Below are positions 29,591 to 37,931 of a stretch of 42,461 nucleotides of DNA, in pieces; positions within the stretch are counted from its first letter, which is position 1, and each line of letters starts with the position of its first letter. The position numbers were made by a program, and so were the translations under genes. The notes under the pieces are model-generated. The model did not search any database. It had not been told where the DNA came from and saw only the letters and a list, made by a program, of their open reading frames with translations. The DNA lies in the NCBI RefSeq assembly GCF_014650435.1, contig NZ_BMUY01000025.1:1-42461 (forward strand), written 5' to 3'. Source of the stretch: Streptomyces tendae. Lineage in GTDB: Bacteria; Actinomycetota; Actinomycetes; Streptomycetales; Streptomycetaceae.

Positions 29591-30247
29591 ATGCCCCATG
29601 TCCGGGCGATGCAGAAGGTGTTGAGGGTGGAAGACTTCTTTACGCGGGTGGGGCGGGTCTGGCCGGCGGGGCGGCGTGATCTGCACTGGCACCTCCTGCC
29701 GACCGAGGCAGAGGCCCGTGCTCTGACTGTGCCGTACGCGGAGGTGGTGAGTCGGCCGGGGCTTCAGCCGGTGCCGCCGCAGTGGATGCACTGCACGCTT
29801 CTGCACGCCGTTGGGGCTGGCCGTAGCGCGGTTGACACGGACGGGCTGGTGGACACGGTCCGGCAGTACGCGCAGACGGTGACGCCGTTCACGCTGACAT
29901 TCGACCGGCCGGCGGTCGGCCCGGTCGCCGTGGAGATCAGCGGCTGGCCAGGGCAGCCGTTCGCCGAGCTCGGCACGGCCGTGACTGAGGCTATGACAGG
30001 CAGCGGTGTGCCCTTCACCGCCGCGCGGAGCCGCTACCCCCACATGTCGGTCGCCTACACCACCGAGGGCGCGGAGGACGTGGACGCTATCGCCGTCAAG
30101 GCCTCCCTGGCAGATGTCGCAGGGCCGCTGTCCGCGACGGTGTACGTCGACCGGCTGCACCTGGTGGAGCAGTGGCACGACGGTGCCCACATCACATGGG
30201 AGCCGCTCGCGGAGGTACACCTCGCAGGAGCCGGAGCGCCGGCATGA
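29591..30247 (+). CDS. 2'-5' RNA ligase-like 2H phosphoesterase
   Basis: 218 aa (in-frame ATG at 29609 also possible). Two HxT/S motifs define the 2H superfamily: 'HCTLL' with His67 and Thr69, and 'PHMSVAY' with His151 and Ser153, each followed by a strand. The length and the spacing of ~84 residues fit LigT/2'-5' RNA ligase-like enzymes, which act on 2',3'-cyclic phosphates or 2'-5' bonds in RNA, or on cyclic nucleotides in some cases. The next gene overlaps (ATGA). Confidence 0.8.
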   Translation: MPHVRAMQKVLRVEDFFTRVGRVWPAGRRDLHWHLLPTEAEARALTVPYAEVVSRPGLQPVPPQWMHCTLLHAVGAGRSAVDTDGLVDTVRQYAQTVTPFTLTFDRPAVGPVAVEISGWPGQPFAELGTAVTEAMTGSGVPFTAARSRYPHMSVAYTTEGAEDVDAIAVKASLADVAGPLSATVYVDRLHLVEQWHDGAHITWEPLAEVHLAGAGAPA

Positions 30248-30549
30248 CAGGCTTCCCGGGCACACGCCCCATCAAGGCAGACACCGTGCACGTGGTCGCC
30301 GACACTCTGGCTGTGACCATGACCGGCGGCATCATCTGCCAGGGCACCCTCCGGAAGGGGCTGGGCTTCGTGGAGCTGGTCCTGCCCGACGCCGATCCCC
30401 AGCAGCGACGCGACCTGGAGCGCGCAACGCGGTACACCTTCGAACTGTGGCGCGGCGGCACCCTCCTGTATCAGTCCCCGCCGCTCACGGTCCACGAGAC
30501 CCGCAGGGACGGCGACGGCGCCCTGGTCGTCACCGGAGCACCCCGGTAA
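30244..30549 (+). CDS. Hypothetical partner of 2H phosphoesterase
   Basis: 101 aa from an ATG overlapping the phosphoesterase stop. Beta-rich: 'DTVHVVADTLAVTMTGGIICQGTLRKGLGFVELVL', then 'YTFELWRGGTLLYQSPPLTV'. No family was recognised. Translational coupling suggests it works with the 2H enzyme. Confidence 0.6.
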   Translation: MTGFPGTRPIKADTVHVVADTLAVTMTGGIICQGTLRKGLGFVELVLPDADPQQRRDLERATRYTFELWRGGTLLYQSPPLTVHETRRDGDGALVVTGAPR

Positions 30550-30561
30550 GGCACGTCTCGC

Positions 30562-30894
30562 CTAGTCGAACATGCGCAGCGCCCTGTCCGGCCGACAGTG
30601 CGAGCACGCCGTGACGCCGTCCGCGAGGGCGCGCCGGGCCTGTTCCTGGTCGATGCCCTTGCTGCGCGTGCCCGTGTTCCAGCAGCCGCCGACGTGGACG
30701 TAGACGGGCGGGCTGCCCTTGTTGAGGCCCTGTTCCAGAAGCCAGGCGGGCGGGGCCGGCTTCTCCTCGATGCCGCGTTGTCGTTCGGCCTCGCGCCGTT
30801 CTTCCTCAGCGATCCAGCGGCGGGTGCGGTCCAGGTCCCGCAGCTGCACGCGCTCCAAAAAGCGGAGCAGTGTGAGACGCGCTGGATCGTTCAT
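30562..30894 (-). CDS. DUF6233-family protein
   Basis: 110 aa. 'LTLLRFLERVQLRDLDRTRRWIAEEERREAERQRG' followed by 'PPAWLLEQGL', 'VYVHVGGCWNTG' and 'ARRALADGVTACSHCRPDRAL' is the DUF6233 pattern, common in many copies in Streptomyces genomes and plasmids and of unknown function. The ORF is open further upstream but the ATG at 30894 starts the recognised family region. It is divergent from the next rightward gene, with 63 bp between them. Confidence 0.8.
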   Translation of the reverse strand: MNDPARLTLLRFLERVQLRDLDRTRRWIAEEERREAERQRGIEEKPAPPAWLLEQGLNKGSPPVYVHVGGCWNTGTRSKGIDQEQARRALADGVTACSHCRPDRALRMFD

Positions 30895-30957
30895 GTGTTC
30901 GATCCTATGCTGTGGTGGTCCTGCAGCAATCCAGGGGTGGGCGAACGGAGAGACGAC

Positions 30958-31338
30958 ATGGAGCCCGCCGACCTGCTCGACTGCCACGGCATCAAGCCCG
31001 CCCGCCTGGAAGCGGCACCGCCTCCACCTGCGCGGCGAGAGACGCTGGCCCGCGTCCAGGAAACGCCACCCCGGTCCTGCGTGGTCTGCGGTGACCCTGC
31101 GGCCACCGCCCGGGTCGTGTGCTTCACGGGGGCGGGGCCGCGCTGGGTGGATCTGTGCTGGGACGACAGGATGGCGGTCCGTCCTCGATGCCGTGTCCCG
31201 GCGACGCTGGAGGGCATCGCCGCAGACCTGCGGGCGGCGGCCCAGGAAGCCGGCCTGCCGGGGGCATCGTCGCTGTCGTTCTATCCTTCGTTCGAAGCGG
31301 CTGCTCGTGGCCGCCGGACCGGCGAGGAAACCCGATGA
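30958..31338 (+). CDS. Hypothetical protein with CxxC motif
   Basis: 126 aa from an ATG with CGGAGAG upstream. 'CVVCGDPAATARVVCFTGAGPRWVDLCWDD' contains a CxxC and two more Cys, a possible zinc ribbon; the C-terminal part is a helix 'LEGIAADLRAAAQEAG'. No family recognised. The last codons overlap the next gene (ATGA). Confidence 0.6.
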   Translation: MEPADLLDCHGIKPARLEAAPPPPARRETLARVQETPPRSCVVCGDPAATARVVCFTGAGPRWVDLCWDDRMAVRPRCRVPATLEGIAADLRAAAQEAGLPGASSLSFYPSFEAAARGRRTGEETR

Positions 31339-31526
31339 CCGCCCCTGTACCGCCCACCAGCGAGCCGGACACTTCAGCGCGCACGTGCCCCAGCGACCAG
31401 ATCGGCCCCTGCTCCACGTGCCGCCGGCCGACCCACAAATACGGCTCCGGCGCTGGCTCCCCGTTGTGCGAGTACTGCGACGCCAAGGCAGTCCGACGCT
31501 GGGGTAGGACACTGCGCGCCGTCTGA
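31335..31526 (+). CDS. Small zinc-ribbon protein
   Basis: 63 aa from an ATG overlapping the previous stop. 'CSTCRRPTHKYGSGAGSPLCEYCDA' has two CxxC pairs ~18 residues apart, a typical zinc ribbon, with a basic C-terminus 'KAVRRWGRTLR'. Probably nucleic-acid binding and produced together with the preceding protein. Confidence 0.65.
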   Translation: MTAPVPPTSEPDTSARTCPSDQIGPCSTCRRPTHKYGSGAGSPLCEYCDAKAVRRWGRTLRAV

Positions 31527-31595
31527 CACGCGCTGAGCGGTGAGCGGGCCTGAGCCCGGAGGCAAGATTGCCGATCCGGCCGATCTGGCGGATAT

Positions 31596-31898
31596 ATGCG
31601 GCCAACCTTGTACGACGCAGATGTCTGGGCTGTGCATGGTGGCTACAACCTTGACCAGGGGCGTTCGCTGAGCTGGTGGGGGTTGTGCGTGCTAACCATC
31701 AATGTTGCCGTGCTGTTGGCGGTCATCATCGTGGTGCGGTTGCGCCGACGGACCGAGGCGCGCAGCCGCAACGACGAAAAGCTGACGGTGCTGATCGTCC
31801 TGGTCTTCGGCATCGTCGTCGCGCCGACCGCCTTCGGGCAGGGCGTGCTGGACTTCGTGGGCCAGCTGGTCTCCGGCATCAACGACACCGGCCGCTGA
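31596..31898 (+). CDS. Two-helix membrane protein
   Basis: 100 aa with membrane segments near 27-47 ('WGLCVLTINVAVLLAVIIVV') and 65-88 ('VLIVLVFGIVVAPTAFGQGVLDF'), joined by a basic loop 'RLRRRTEARSRNDEK'. No family recognised. Confidence 0.55.
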   Translation: MRPTLYDADVWAVHGGYNLDQGRSLSWWGLCVLTINVAVLLAVIIVVRLRRRTEARSRNDEKLTVLIVLVFGIVVAPTAFGQGVLDFVGQLVSGINDTGR

Positions 31899-31951
31899 CG
31901 GCCCCGCACACACTGCTCGCACTTCCGGGCCGCCAGGAGCATCCTGGAGGC

Positions 31952-32176
31952 GTGACCCGCGCGCCCATCGTCGTGCACCGGCCCTCGATCTCCGGGGGGC
32001 GACGGGTCACGGTGCACCGGCCCGGCCGGGACGAAATCCTCGGCACCGCCCACAGCGATCACGACCTGGTGGTCTTTCTTGAAGCCGCCGGCATCGAGGA
32101 CCCGGAAGCTGTTCTGGATGACTCACGGTGGGTGGAGTGGCGCGGCGGCCCGGCTCACGATTTCCGTGCCGCCTGA
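31952..32176 (+). CDS. Hypothetical protein, 74 aa
   Basis: GTG start with GGAGG five bases upstream: 'VVHRPSISGGRRVTVHRPGRDEILGTAHSDHDLVVFLEAAGIEDPEAVLDDSRWVEWRGG'. Similar short proteins are common beside DUF6233-type genes in Streptomyces; function unknown. Confidence 0.6.
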   Translation: MTRAPIVVHRPSISGGRRVTVHRPGRDEILGTAHSDHDLVVFLEAAGIEDPEAVLDDSRWVEWRGGPAHDFRAA

Positions 32177-32283
32177 CCCAGCCGTCTCATTCGAGCCACG
32201 AGGCGTGCAATTGCACACCAGCGCATCGGCGGCGCCGTAGCGTGAGTGGTGAAGAGGGATGACGGGCGCGGGGGAGCGGACGC

Positions 32284-32484
32284 ATGGATGTCGATTGGGG
32301 TGCCTACCTGTACGGTGCTCACTACGCCGCATACCTGGACCACCTCATGCACTGCAACGACTGCGGTCCCATGCGCTGCGCGGTGGGCGCGGACCTGTGC
32401 GCCCGCTACCTCGCCTCCCCGGACACGCACACGGCAGCTTCTTCTGGCCCCGTGCCCGGCGCCGGCGCGGAAGAGCCGCGCTGA
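32284..32484 (+). CDS. Small Cys/Tyr-rich hypothetical protein
   Basis: 66 aa from an ATG. 'YLYGAHYAAYLDHLMHCNDCGPMRCAVGADLCARY' has four Cys and many aromatic residues, which may bind metal. No family recognised. The ATG follows GAGCGGACGC, an ordinary site. Confidence 0.55.
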   Translation: MDVDWGAYLYGAHYAAYLDHLMHCNDCGPMRCAVGADLCARYLASPDTHTAASSGPVPGAGAEEPR

Positions 32485-32956
32485 CCTCTCCCGGATTGGC
32501 CCGCCAGGCGTCCGGGTGTGAGCGGACAGGCTCACACAGAGCGAGCGGCGCCTTGGATACGCCCTGGACGCGCCGGACCGGTACTCATCACGCCGGTGAC
32601 CGGCCCCGATCCACCGCCGTACGCCGGTGGTGGCCACCAACGCCACCCGGAGGCCACCAAGGACCGCGAGGGCTTGATCATTCTCAAGTTCACCGCGGTC
32701 AACTTGGTCCAGGCCCCGCCTGATCCGAGCTTACCGAGCCCTCATGCCCAGGGGCCCGGAAACAGGCACTGATGCGTGCCTGCACGCGGGTCCGCTGCTC
32801 GGGAGCTGACCCAGGCCCTTGCCGTCCCGTTGCGGGCATACGCCGGCGCCCGGCTGTGTCGCCTCACTCCTCCATGCCCTCAATTCGAGTGAGTTATATC
32901 GAATGGCTAAATCCAGGGCTAACGTCCTGTTAGGTTGGTGGTTGGAGGTGAGGCGC
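32485..32956. promoter_or_regulatory. Upstream region of tap-tpg
   Basis: 472 bp without a supportable gene. Features seen: a small hairpin GTGTGAGC/GCTCACAC (32516-32537), a near-palindrome at 32612-32631, an inverted repeat ATTCGA/TCGAAT spaced 10 bp (32883-32904), and CTAAC/GTTAG (32919-32933), all upstream of the tap start. The last two lie where an autoregulatory operator for the Tap helix-turn-helix would be expected. Confidence 0.45.
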
Positions 32957-35131
32957 ATGGCAGCGTCGCAGGAGGAGCTGTTCGGTCTGGTGGATGCGTT
33001 GTTGGAGGAGGAGCCGTCGTTGCCGCCTCCTGCGGAGCGGGCGCGGCTGCGGGAGGCGGCGGGGGTGACACAGGCGCGGTTGGCGGCGGCGTTGCGGTCG
33101 ACGGCGCAGACGGTGAAGAACTGGGAGAACGGGCGTTCCGAGCCGCGGCCGCCGCGTCTGGAGGCGTATCAGCGGCTGCTGGCGGGGTGGGCCGCGAAGT
33201 ACCCGAACCCCGCCACCACTGCCCCCACGGCGTCGCCCGGGCAAGGGGCGTCTACTGCGCCGCCCGTCGCCGCAGCCCCGGCAGCTGCTCCGGTGGGCCA
33301 GGGCCCTGCCGGTCAGGAACCCGCTGCCCCGGCAGAGCTGCCCGAGCCGCCGGTGCAGTCGTCTTCCGCTGCGGCGGCCGGGACCGGCACCGCTGCTGCC
33401 CCTGCTGCTCCCACGCGTCCGGCTGTCCGCAAGACGGGGCCGGTCCGCAAGGCTGCGGTCGGGGCGGGTGTGGAGGTGGACCCGCGGTTCGCGCATGGCC
33501 CGTTGCTGGTCCTGGACGGTGACGGGACCGCGTTCGGGGTCGGCGGCCTGGTCGTGGACTGCCCGGCCACCACGGTCCCGCAGCTGGTCAAGTGGACGCT
33601 GGAACAGCCCGTGGGCGCGCCCGCCCTGAACCGCTACGGCCGCCCCTCCGACCCGCTGGTAGTCCTCACTGCCGAGGCGGCGGTGCGCCTGGGTCTGCCG
33701 GAGCGGCTGGAGGGGCACGAGCAGCGGGCGGGACTCCGGCTGCCGGACGACCACCCGGTGGTCAAGCAGGTGGCCAGGGCGAAGTGGAAGCTGACCCGGC
33801 GGGGGTTCGGCCCGTGGGCCCGGATCTACCGTCCCGCGAAGGCCGGCCAGCGCCAGTGCGTCCAGCTGGCGATCCTGTCCTGGGGGGCGCTGGACACCCG
33901 CTCCTGGCCCGGCGTCGACACCATGGACCCGCCGGAGATCGCCCGGGTGCTGGGCACGTACGCGGCCCGGGTGATCACCCCGCGCGGGGGGACGGCCGTC
34001 AACGGCCTGGAGCTGATGACCGCGCTGCGCCCGCCGACCCGGCCCGTGCGCGAGGCCGCGTCCGGCGCGTGGAGCTCCGGCCACAACCCCGGCTCCCTGG
34101 GCACCGAGCCCATCGACCCGGCCCCGCCGGAGGCCCCGATCGAGCACCCGGTGGCGCAGGGCTGGGAACGGGGCTTCCTGGACGAAGAGGTGTTCCAGTG
34201 GGTGCGGGACATCGACCTGCTCGCGGGCGAGGAGGCGTTGCAGCCCTTCGCGCTGGGCCTGGACGTGAACGCCGCGTTCCTCGCCGCCACCTCCCGCCTC
34301 CAGGTCGGCCTGTGCCCGCCCGCGCACGAGACGCGCCCGGTGTTCGACAAGAAGGTCCCCGGAAGCTGGCTTGCGGACCTCTCCCACATCGAGCTGGACC
34401 CCCGCCTGCCCAACCCCTTCACCCCCTCCGGCCGGCGGCCGACCGGCCCGGCCTGGTACGAGACCCACACCCTGGCCTACGCCCAGGAACTCGGCCACAA
34501 CGTCGACCCCCTGGAAGGGTTCCTGCGCCGGGAGGCCGGCGCCTACCTGGACCCGTGGCACGACCGGCTCAAGACGGCACTGCTGGCCACCCTGGACGAC
34601 CTCGGCGTGCGCATGGGCATGGACGACACCGCGTTCCTGACCGCGATGGACCAGCTGCGCCACCAGGACCCGGGCGCCCTCGCGGTCCTGGCCGCAGTCA
34701 AGGCCACCGCAAAGGGCGGCATCGGCAAACTCCGCGTACGGGCCAAGGGCCTCCACTACGTCAAGGGAGAGCGCTGGCCGCAGCTGGAACGCCCGACCTG
34801 GCGCCCCGACATCCGCGCCGCGGTCATCAGCAAGGCCCGCGTCAACATGCACCGCAAGATGCGCCACATGGCCTCCGCCGGCCTCTACCCGATCGCGGTC
34901 CTCTCCGACTGCGTCGTCTACCCCAGCCCCGGCCGCAGCCCGCTGGACGTCCTGCCGTACACCACCAGCGGCAAGCCGCTGCCCGGCTCGTTCCGCCTCG
35001 GCGTCCAGCCCGGCCTGGTCAAACTCGAAGGCGTCCAGACCATGGCCTGGGCCGTCGACCTCATCGAACAGGGCCACAACCCCGCACAGCTCATCAAGGG
35101 CACCGACGCCGTCTGGGACGAAGGAGAGTAA
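32957..35131 (+). CDS. tap: Telomere-associated protein Tap
   Basis: 724 aa from the ATG with GGAGGTGAGG upstream; the frame is open further left. The N-terminal XRE-like HTH (about 25-65, 'TQARLAAALRSTAQTVKNWENGRSE') is followed by a long Ala/Pro linker (about 75-170) and a conserved ~550-residue C-terminal domain ('LLVLDGDGTAFGVGGLVVDCP' ... 'MRHMASAGLYPIAVLSDCVVYPSPG'). Size and layout match Streptomyces Tap, which binds the folded 3' overhang and recruits the terminal protein. tpg starts 3 bp after the stop. Confidence 0.9.
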   Translation: MAASQEELFGLVDALLEEEPSLPPPAERARLREAAGVTQARLAAALRSTAQTVKNWENGRSEPRPPRLEAYQRLLAGWAAKYPNPATTAPTASPGQGASTAPPVAAAPAAAPVGQGPAGQEPAAPAELPEPPVQSSSAAAAGTGTAAAPAAPTRPAVRKTGPVRKAAVGAGVEVDPRFAHGPLLVLDGDGTAFGVGGLVVDCPATTVPQLVKWTLEQPVGAPALNRYGRPSDPLVVLTAEAAVRLGLPERLEGHEQRAGLRLPDDHPVVKQVARAKWKLTRRGFGPWARIYRPAKAGQRQCVQLAILSWGALDTRSWPGVDTMDPPEIARVLGTYAARVITPRGGTAVNGLELMTALRPPTRPVREAASGAWSSGHNPGSLGTEPIDPAPPEAPIEHPVAQGWERGFLDEEVFQWVRDIDLLAGEEALQPFALGLDVNAAFLAATSRLQVGLCPPAHETRPVFDKKVPGSWLADLSHIELDPRLPNPFTPSGRRPTGPAWYETHTLAYAQELGHNVDPLEGFLRREAGAYLDPWHDRLKTALLATLDDLGVRMGMDDTAFLTAMDQLRHQDPGALAVLAAVKATAKGGIGKLRVRAKGLHYVKGERWPQLERPTWRPDIRAAVISKARVNMHRKMRHMASAGLYPIAVLSDCVVYPSPGRSPLDVLPYTTSGKPLPGSFRLGVQPGLVKLEGVQTMAWAVDLIEQGHNPAQLIKGTDAVWDEGE

Positions 35132-35133
35132 CC

Positions 35134-35724
35134 GTGGCACGCACCATCCGCCCCCAGACCGCAGGCCAGGACGACGCCCTGATCGACCAGGCACTGGAGA
35201 GAGCCGGGCGTCACGCCTTCACCGCCGACCCGCCCAAGACCCTCAAAGGCCAGATCAACTACCTGCTGCGCCAGCTCGGCACCGCCCGCGCGGTCGCCGC
35301 CGAACTCGGCATCACCGCCGACTCCGTCAACCGCTACCGCCGCGGCGCCCGCAAACACCCGCCCCGCCGCATCCAGGACCGCATCAACGACGCCGTCCGC
35401 TCCCGCTGGCAGCCACGGGTGCGCGAACGCGCCCGGCGCCGCGCCGCCGCACAGAGCGGCATGACCGTCGAATTCCGTGCCACCTTCGGCTACAAGGCGC
35501 CGATCGGCACCACCGACGAATCCCGCGAGCGGCTGCTCACCGTGCACCTGCCGCCCGCGTGGGCGGGGCGCCTCCTGGACGCGCAGGCCGGCCGCTCCGG
35601 CGAGAGCCCCAACGAGGTCCTGGCCGCCGCTGCGGGCGAGCTCTACTTCCGCGACGGCGGCACCCGCGCGGGGAACCTGGACGTGGAACTGACCGGTATC
35701 GACTACATTGCCGCAAAGTTCTGA
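35134..35724 (+). CDS. tpg: Terminal protein Tpg
   Basis: 196 aa from a GTG with AAGGAGAG upstream. An HTH-like segment lies near 50-70 ('TARAVAAELGITADSVNRYRRG'), then a basic stretch and the conserved 'MTVEFRATFGYKAPIGTTDESRERLLTVHLP' and 'ELYFRDGGTRAGNLDVELTGIDYI'. These match archetypal Tpg proteins (~185 aa). Tpg is covalently attached to 5' ends and primes end patching; the Thr at 111 in the conserved segment is a plausible priming residue by position. Co-transcribed with tap. Confidence 0.9.
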   Translation: MARTIRPQTAGQDDALIDQALERAGRHAFTADPPKTLKGQINYLLRQLGTARAVAAELGITADSVNRYRRGARKHPPRRIQDRINDAVRSRWQPRVRERARRRAAAQSGMTVEFRATFGYKAPIGTTDESRERLLTVHLPPAWAGRLLDAQAGRSGESPNEVLAAAAGELYFRDGGTRAGNLDVELTGIDYIAAKF

Positions 35725-35758
35725 AAACCCACCCCAACTCCCTTAAGGACACGCACCC

Positions 35759-36343
35759 ATGACCCACAGCGACAGCACGCTCAACGACCGGGACACGAGC
35801 CCGCTGGCCGCGTACGACCAGGAGGCGGCGGAGGCCCTGGCCTCTGTCCGTGAGATCGAGGTTCTGGCCGACGGCGCGCATGCCGGGCAGACCGACAAGA
35901 TCGGAGTGCCGTACATCGAGCACGTCCGGGCCGTGGCCGCCGGACTCAGCCCGTTCGGCGACGAACTCGTCATGGCGGGCCTGCTGCATGACGTTCTGGA
36001 AGACACCGACTGGACCGCCGAGCGCCTGCGGGAGGCAGGGGTGCCGGCCCGGGTCATCGAGATCGTCGAGGCGGTGACCAACCAAGCGGGGATGGCCTAC
36101 GCCGAAAAGATCCGCCGCATCACCGCAGACCCCCAGGCGACACTCGTGAAGATCTCGGACAACGCGCACAACTCCCGCCCGGACCGGGCCGCGCAGCTGC
36201 CCGCCGACAAGCGGGAGCGCCTCGCAGCGAAGTACCGCTCCGCACGCGCCGAACTGTGGCCGGCCGCGAACCGGGACGACATCGAGGCCATCATCCGCAT
36301 CGTCAACCCGTCGCTGCTCGCCGAGCTGGACGTCCATCACTGA
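35759..36343 (+). CDS. HD-domain protein, SpoT/MESH1-like hydrolase
   Basis: 194 aa. HD-type metal and catalytic residues are in order: His55 in 'PYIEHVRAVA', His77-Asp78 in 'AGLLHDVLEDT' with Glu81-Asp82, and Asp134 in 'LVKISDNAHNSRPDR'. This is the pattern of the ppGpp hydrolase domain of RelA/SpoT and small alarmone hydrolases. It lacks a synthetase domain. It starts 34 bp after tpg and may be in the same transcript. It could degrade (p)ppGpp or another nucleotide. Confidence 0.75.
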   Translation: MTHSDSTLNDRDTSPLAAYDQEAAEALASVREIEVLADGAHAGQTDKIGVPYIEHVRAVAAGLSPFGDELVMAGLLHDVLEDTDWTAERLREAGVPARVIEIVEAVTNQAGMAYAEKIRRITADPQATLVKISDNAHNSRPDRAAQLPADKRERLAAKYRSARAELWPAANRDDIEAIIRIVNPSLLAELDVHH

Positions 36344-36577
36344 GCTGGAGCGACCGCCGGATCCCCAGGGGCGTCTACCGGACAGACTGGGATCCATGAG
36401 CGCTCGTACGGCGGTCACCGCGACCGTACGCGAGTGGGCCGCCTCCTGGTGGGGCGCCGTACACAGGTCAGGCCCCCGGCACGCCAATTGCCGGGGGCCT
36501 GACCTCCATCTCACTCAAACACCGCTCGACCTGCACAGCAAGCATCCGCCCGACCTAGTGACCAGGGAGATCACCCG
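36344..36577. other. Intergenic region with terminator
   Basis: No gene is supported; a short frame from 36396 runs through the hairpin and lacks family similarity. The main element is the terminator at 36465-36505. Confidence 0.5.
36465..36505 (+). terminator. Strong terminator after HD-domain gene
   Basis: Perfect 17-bp arms (36465-36481 and 36489-36505) with a 7-base loop. Confidence 0.7.
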
Positions 36578-37543
36578 ATGGCGAGCCTGCACGACACCAC
36601 CACTCCCACGACAGCCCCCACGGACGACGGCACGAGCACAGGGGCCGGCCCCGGCCGGAGCCGGCCCCACTTCCCGTCCTGGCAGGACGTTCCCGCAGGG
36701 ATCTACGCCACCGAGACCCAGCTGAAGACGATGGACTTCCCGCGCCGGCCCGGCCCGCCCGCCGCCACCGTCAAGGGCCGGGACGGACTGGGACGGACGG
36801 CCACCCTCACCCTGTACCGCATCGACCAGTCGGTACCCACCGCGTCCACAGCCGCGCAACTGGCCGCCGCCCGCCGCCGCGCCGACCCCGCAGCCCGCGT
36901 GTGCGCGGACTGCGGCGCCCGCCCCGACCGCGCCCCCATCGCGACGGAAACCTACGGCGCGCTGTGCCCGACCTGCTGGCACATCCGCACCCTGCGCCAG
37001 CGCCAGGAGGAAGCCGCCCGCGACCGCACGGCCGCCATCCGCACCGCCCGCGCCCTGCTGCGCCACAGCAGCCGGCCGCTGGGCGTGCTGCACGTCGACT
37101 ACACCGAGCGCGGCCACACTCCGGCGGGAACTCGCCGTAGCCCGTCGGCGGCCAAGGTCACCGTCATTGGCGCGAACGGCCGGGTCCTCGCCGAACCGTT
37201 GCTGCGCCTCGTCTCCGCCCGCGCCAAGAGCATCCCTCCGGGCGCCGGCGACCCGGTCTCGGGCGCCGACGTCCTGGCCGCGGTCCTGTCGAAGCTCACC
37301 GTGCTGATCTGGTGCCACCGCGACCTGGACGACCTGTCGGCCGGGCTGCGCTCGCAGGGCGCCGCTTGGCCCCTGCAGTCCCACGGGCACGTCCATGAGA
37401 TGTCCATGCTGGCCACCGCGTGGCGCGGCGAGGTCCACCAGGACGGCGCGCGGCCCGTGGCCCTCGCACCCGGGCGCGCGGACCGGATGCTCTATCTCCT
37501 CAACCAGATCACCGACACCGCCCTCTCCGCGAACCGGAAGTGA
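36578..37543 (+). CDS. Hypothetical protein with zinc-ribbon segment
   Basis: 321 aa from an ATG with CAGGGAGA upstream. A Pro/Thr-rich start is followed by 'FPSWQDVPAGIYATETQLKTMDFPRRPGPPAATV', a module seen in many Streptomyces plasmid proteins. 'CADCGARPDRAPIATETYGALCPTCW' (about 109-134) is a zinc ribbon. The C-terminal ~140 residues ('VSGADVLAAVLSKLTVLIWCHRDLDDLSAGL' ...) form a helical domain without recognised motifs. Probably nucleic-acid related; function unknown. The next gene starts 17 bp later. Confidence 0.6.
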   Translation: MASLHDTTTPTTAPTDDGTSTGAGPGRSRPHFPSWQDVPAGIYATETQLKTMDFPRRPGPPAATVKGRDGLGRTATLTLYRIDQSVPTASTAAQLAAARRRADPAARVCADCGARPDRAPIATETYGALCPTCWHIRTLRQRQEEAARDRTAAIRTARALLRHSSRPLGVLHVDYTERGHTPAGTRRSPSAAKVTVIGANGRVLAEPLLRLVSARAKSIPPGAGDPVSGADVLAAVLSKLTVLIWCHRDLDDLSAGLRSQGAAWPLQSHGHVHEMSMLATAWRGEVHQDGARPVALAPGRADRMLYLLNQITDTALSANRK

Positions 37544-37560
37544 CCTTGGAAGGCCATCAG

Positions 37561-37884
37561 ATGAGTCCGTGGGAGAAGTGGGAGACCGCCGCGAAGGCCA
37601 TCCTCGCCGACCCGGCCGTAGCCCGGCTGCGCGACCAGATCGACCAGGAGGAACACCGCCTCGGAGCAGAGCTGCGCCCCTCCTTCCATGCCTGGCAGGA
37701 GCGCTACGACGCTGCCGTACGGGACGGTGACCTAGCGGCCCTCGCACGTGTCTGCCCCGCGAAGCACGGCCAGTGGGGGCGGATCTGCGTCCTGGACACC
37801 GGGCACGACACCACCGCCCCGCACTGGGGGACCACTCGCGACGGCCAGTGCGTGGCCTGGATCGGCACCGCCCCCGACGACTAG
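37561..37884 (+). CDS. Hypothetical protein, 107 aa
   Basis: ATG start with TTGGAAGG upstream, 17 bp after the previous stop. A helical N-terminal half ('EKWETAAKAILADPAVARLRDQIDQEEHRLG') precedes a small Cys/His part 'CPAKHGQWGRICVLDTGHDTTAPHWG', a possible metal site typical of small Streptomyces proteins. Function unknown. Confidence 0.6.
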   Translation: MSPWEKWETAAKAILADPAVARLRDQIDQEEHRLGAELRPSFHAWQERYDAAVRDGDLAALARVCPAKHGQWGRICVLDTGHDTTAPHWGTTRDGQCVAWIGTAPDD

Positions 37885-37931
37885 ACGCCACCGCCTTACG
37901 CCACCACCAGCCGGTGTCTATCCTTGCTGTC

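Noticed and set aside
32518..32772. 84-codon ORF upstream of tap
   Set aside because: No ribosome site or family similarity; it spans small palindromes of the tap regulatory region.
36465..36505. Possible recombination or attachment site
   Set aside because: The perfect inverted repeat fits a terminator after the HD gene; no integrase or direct-repeat partner was seen.
36396..36725. 109-codon ORF between the HD and zinc-ribbon genes
   Set aside because: It runs through a strong terminator and into the next gene in another frame.
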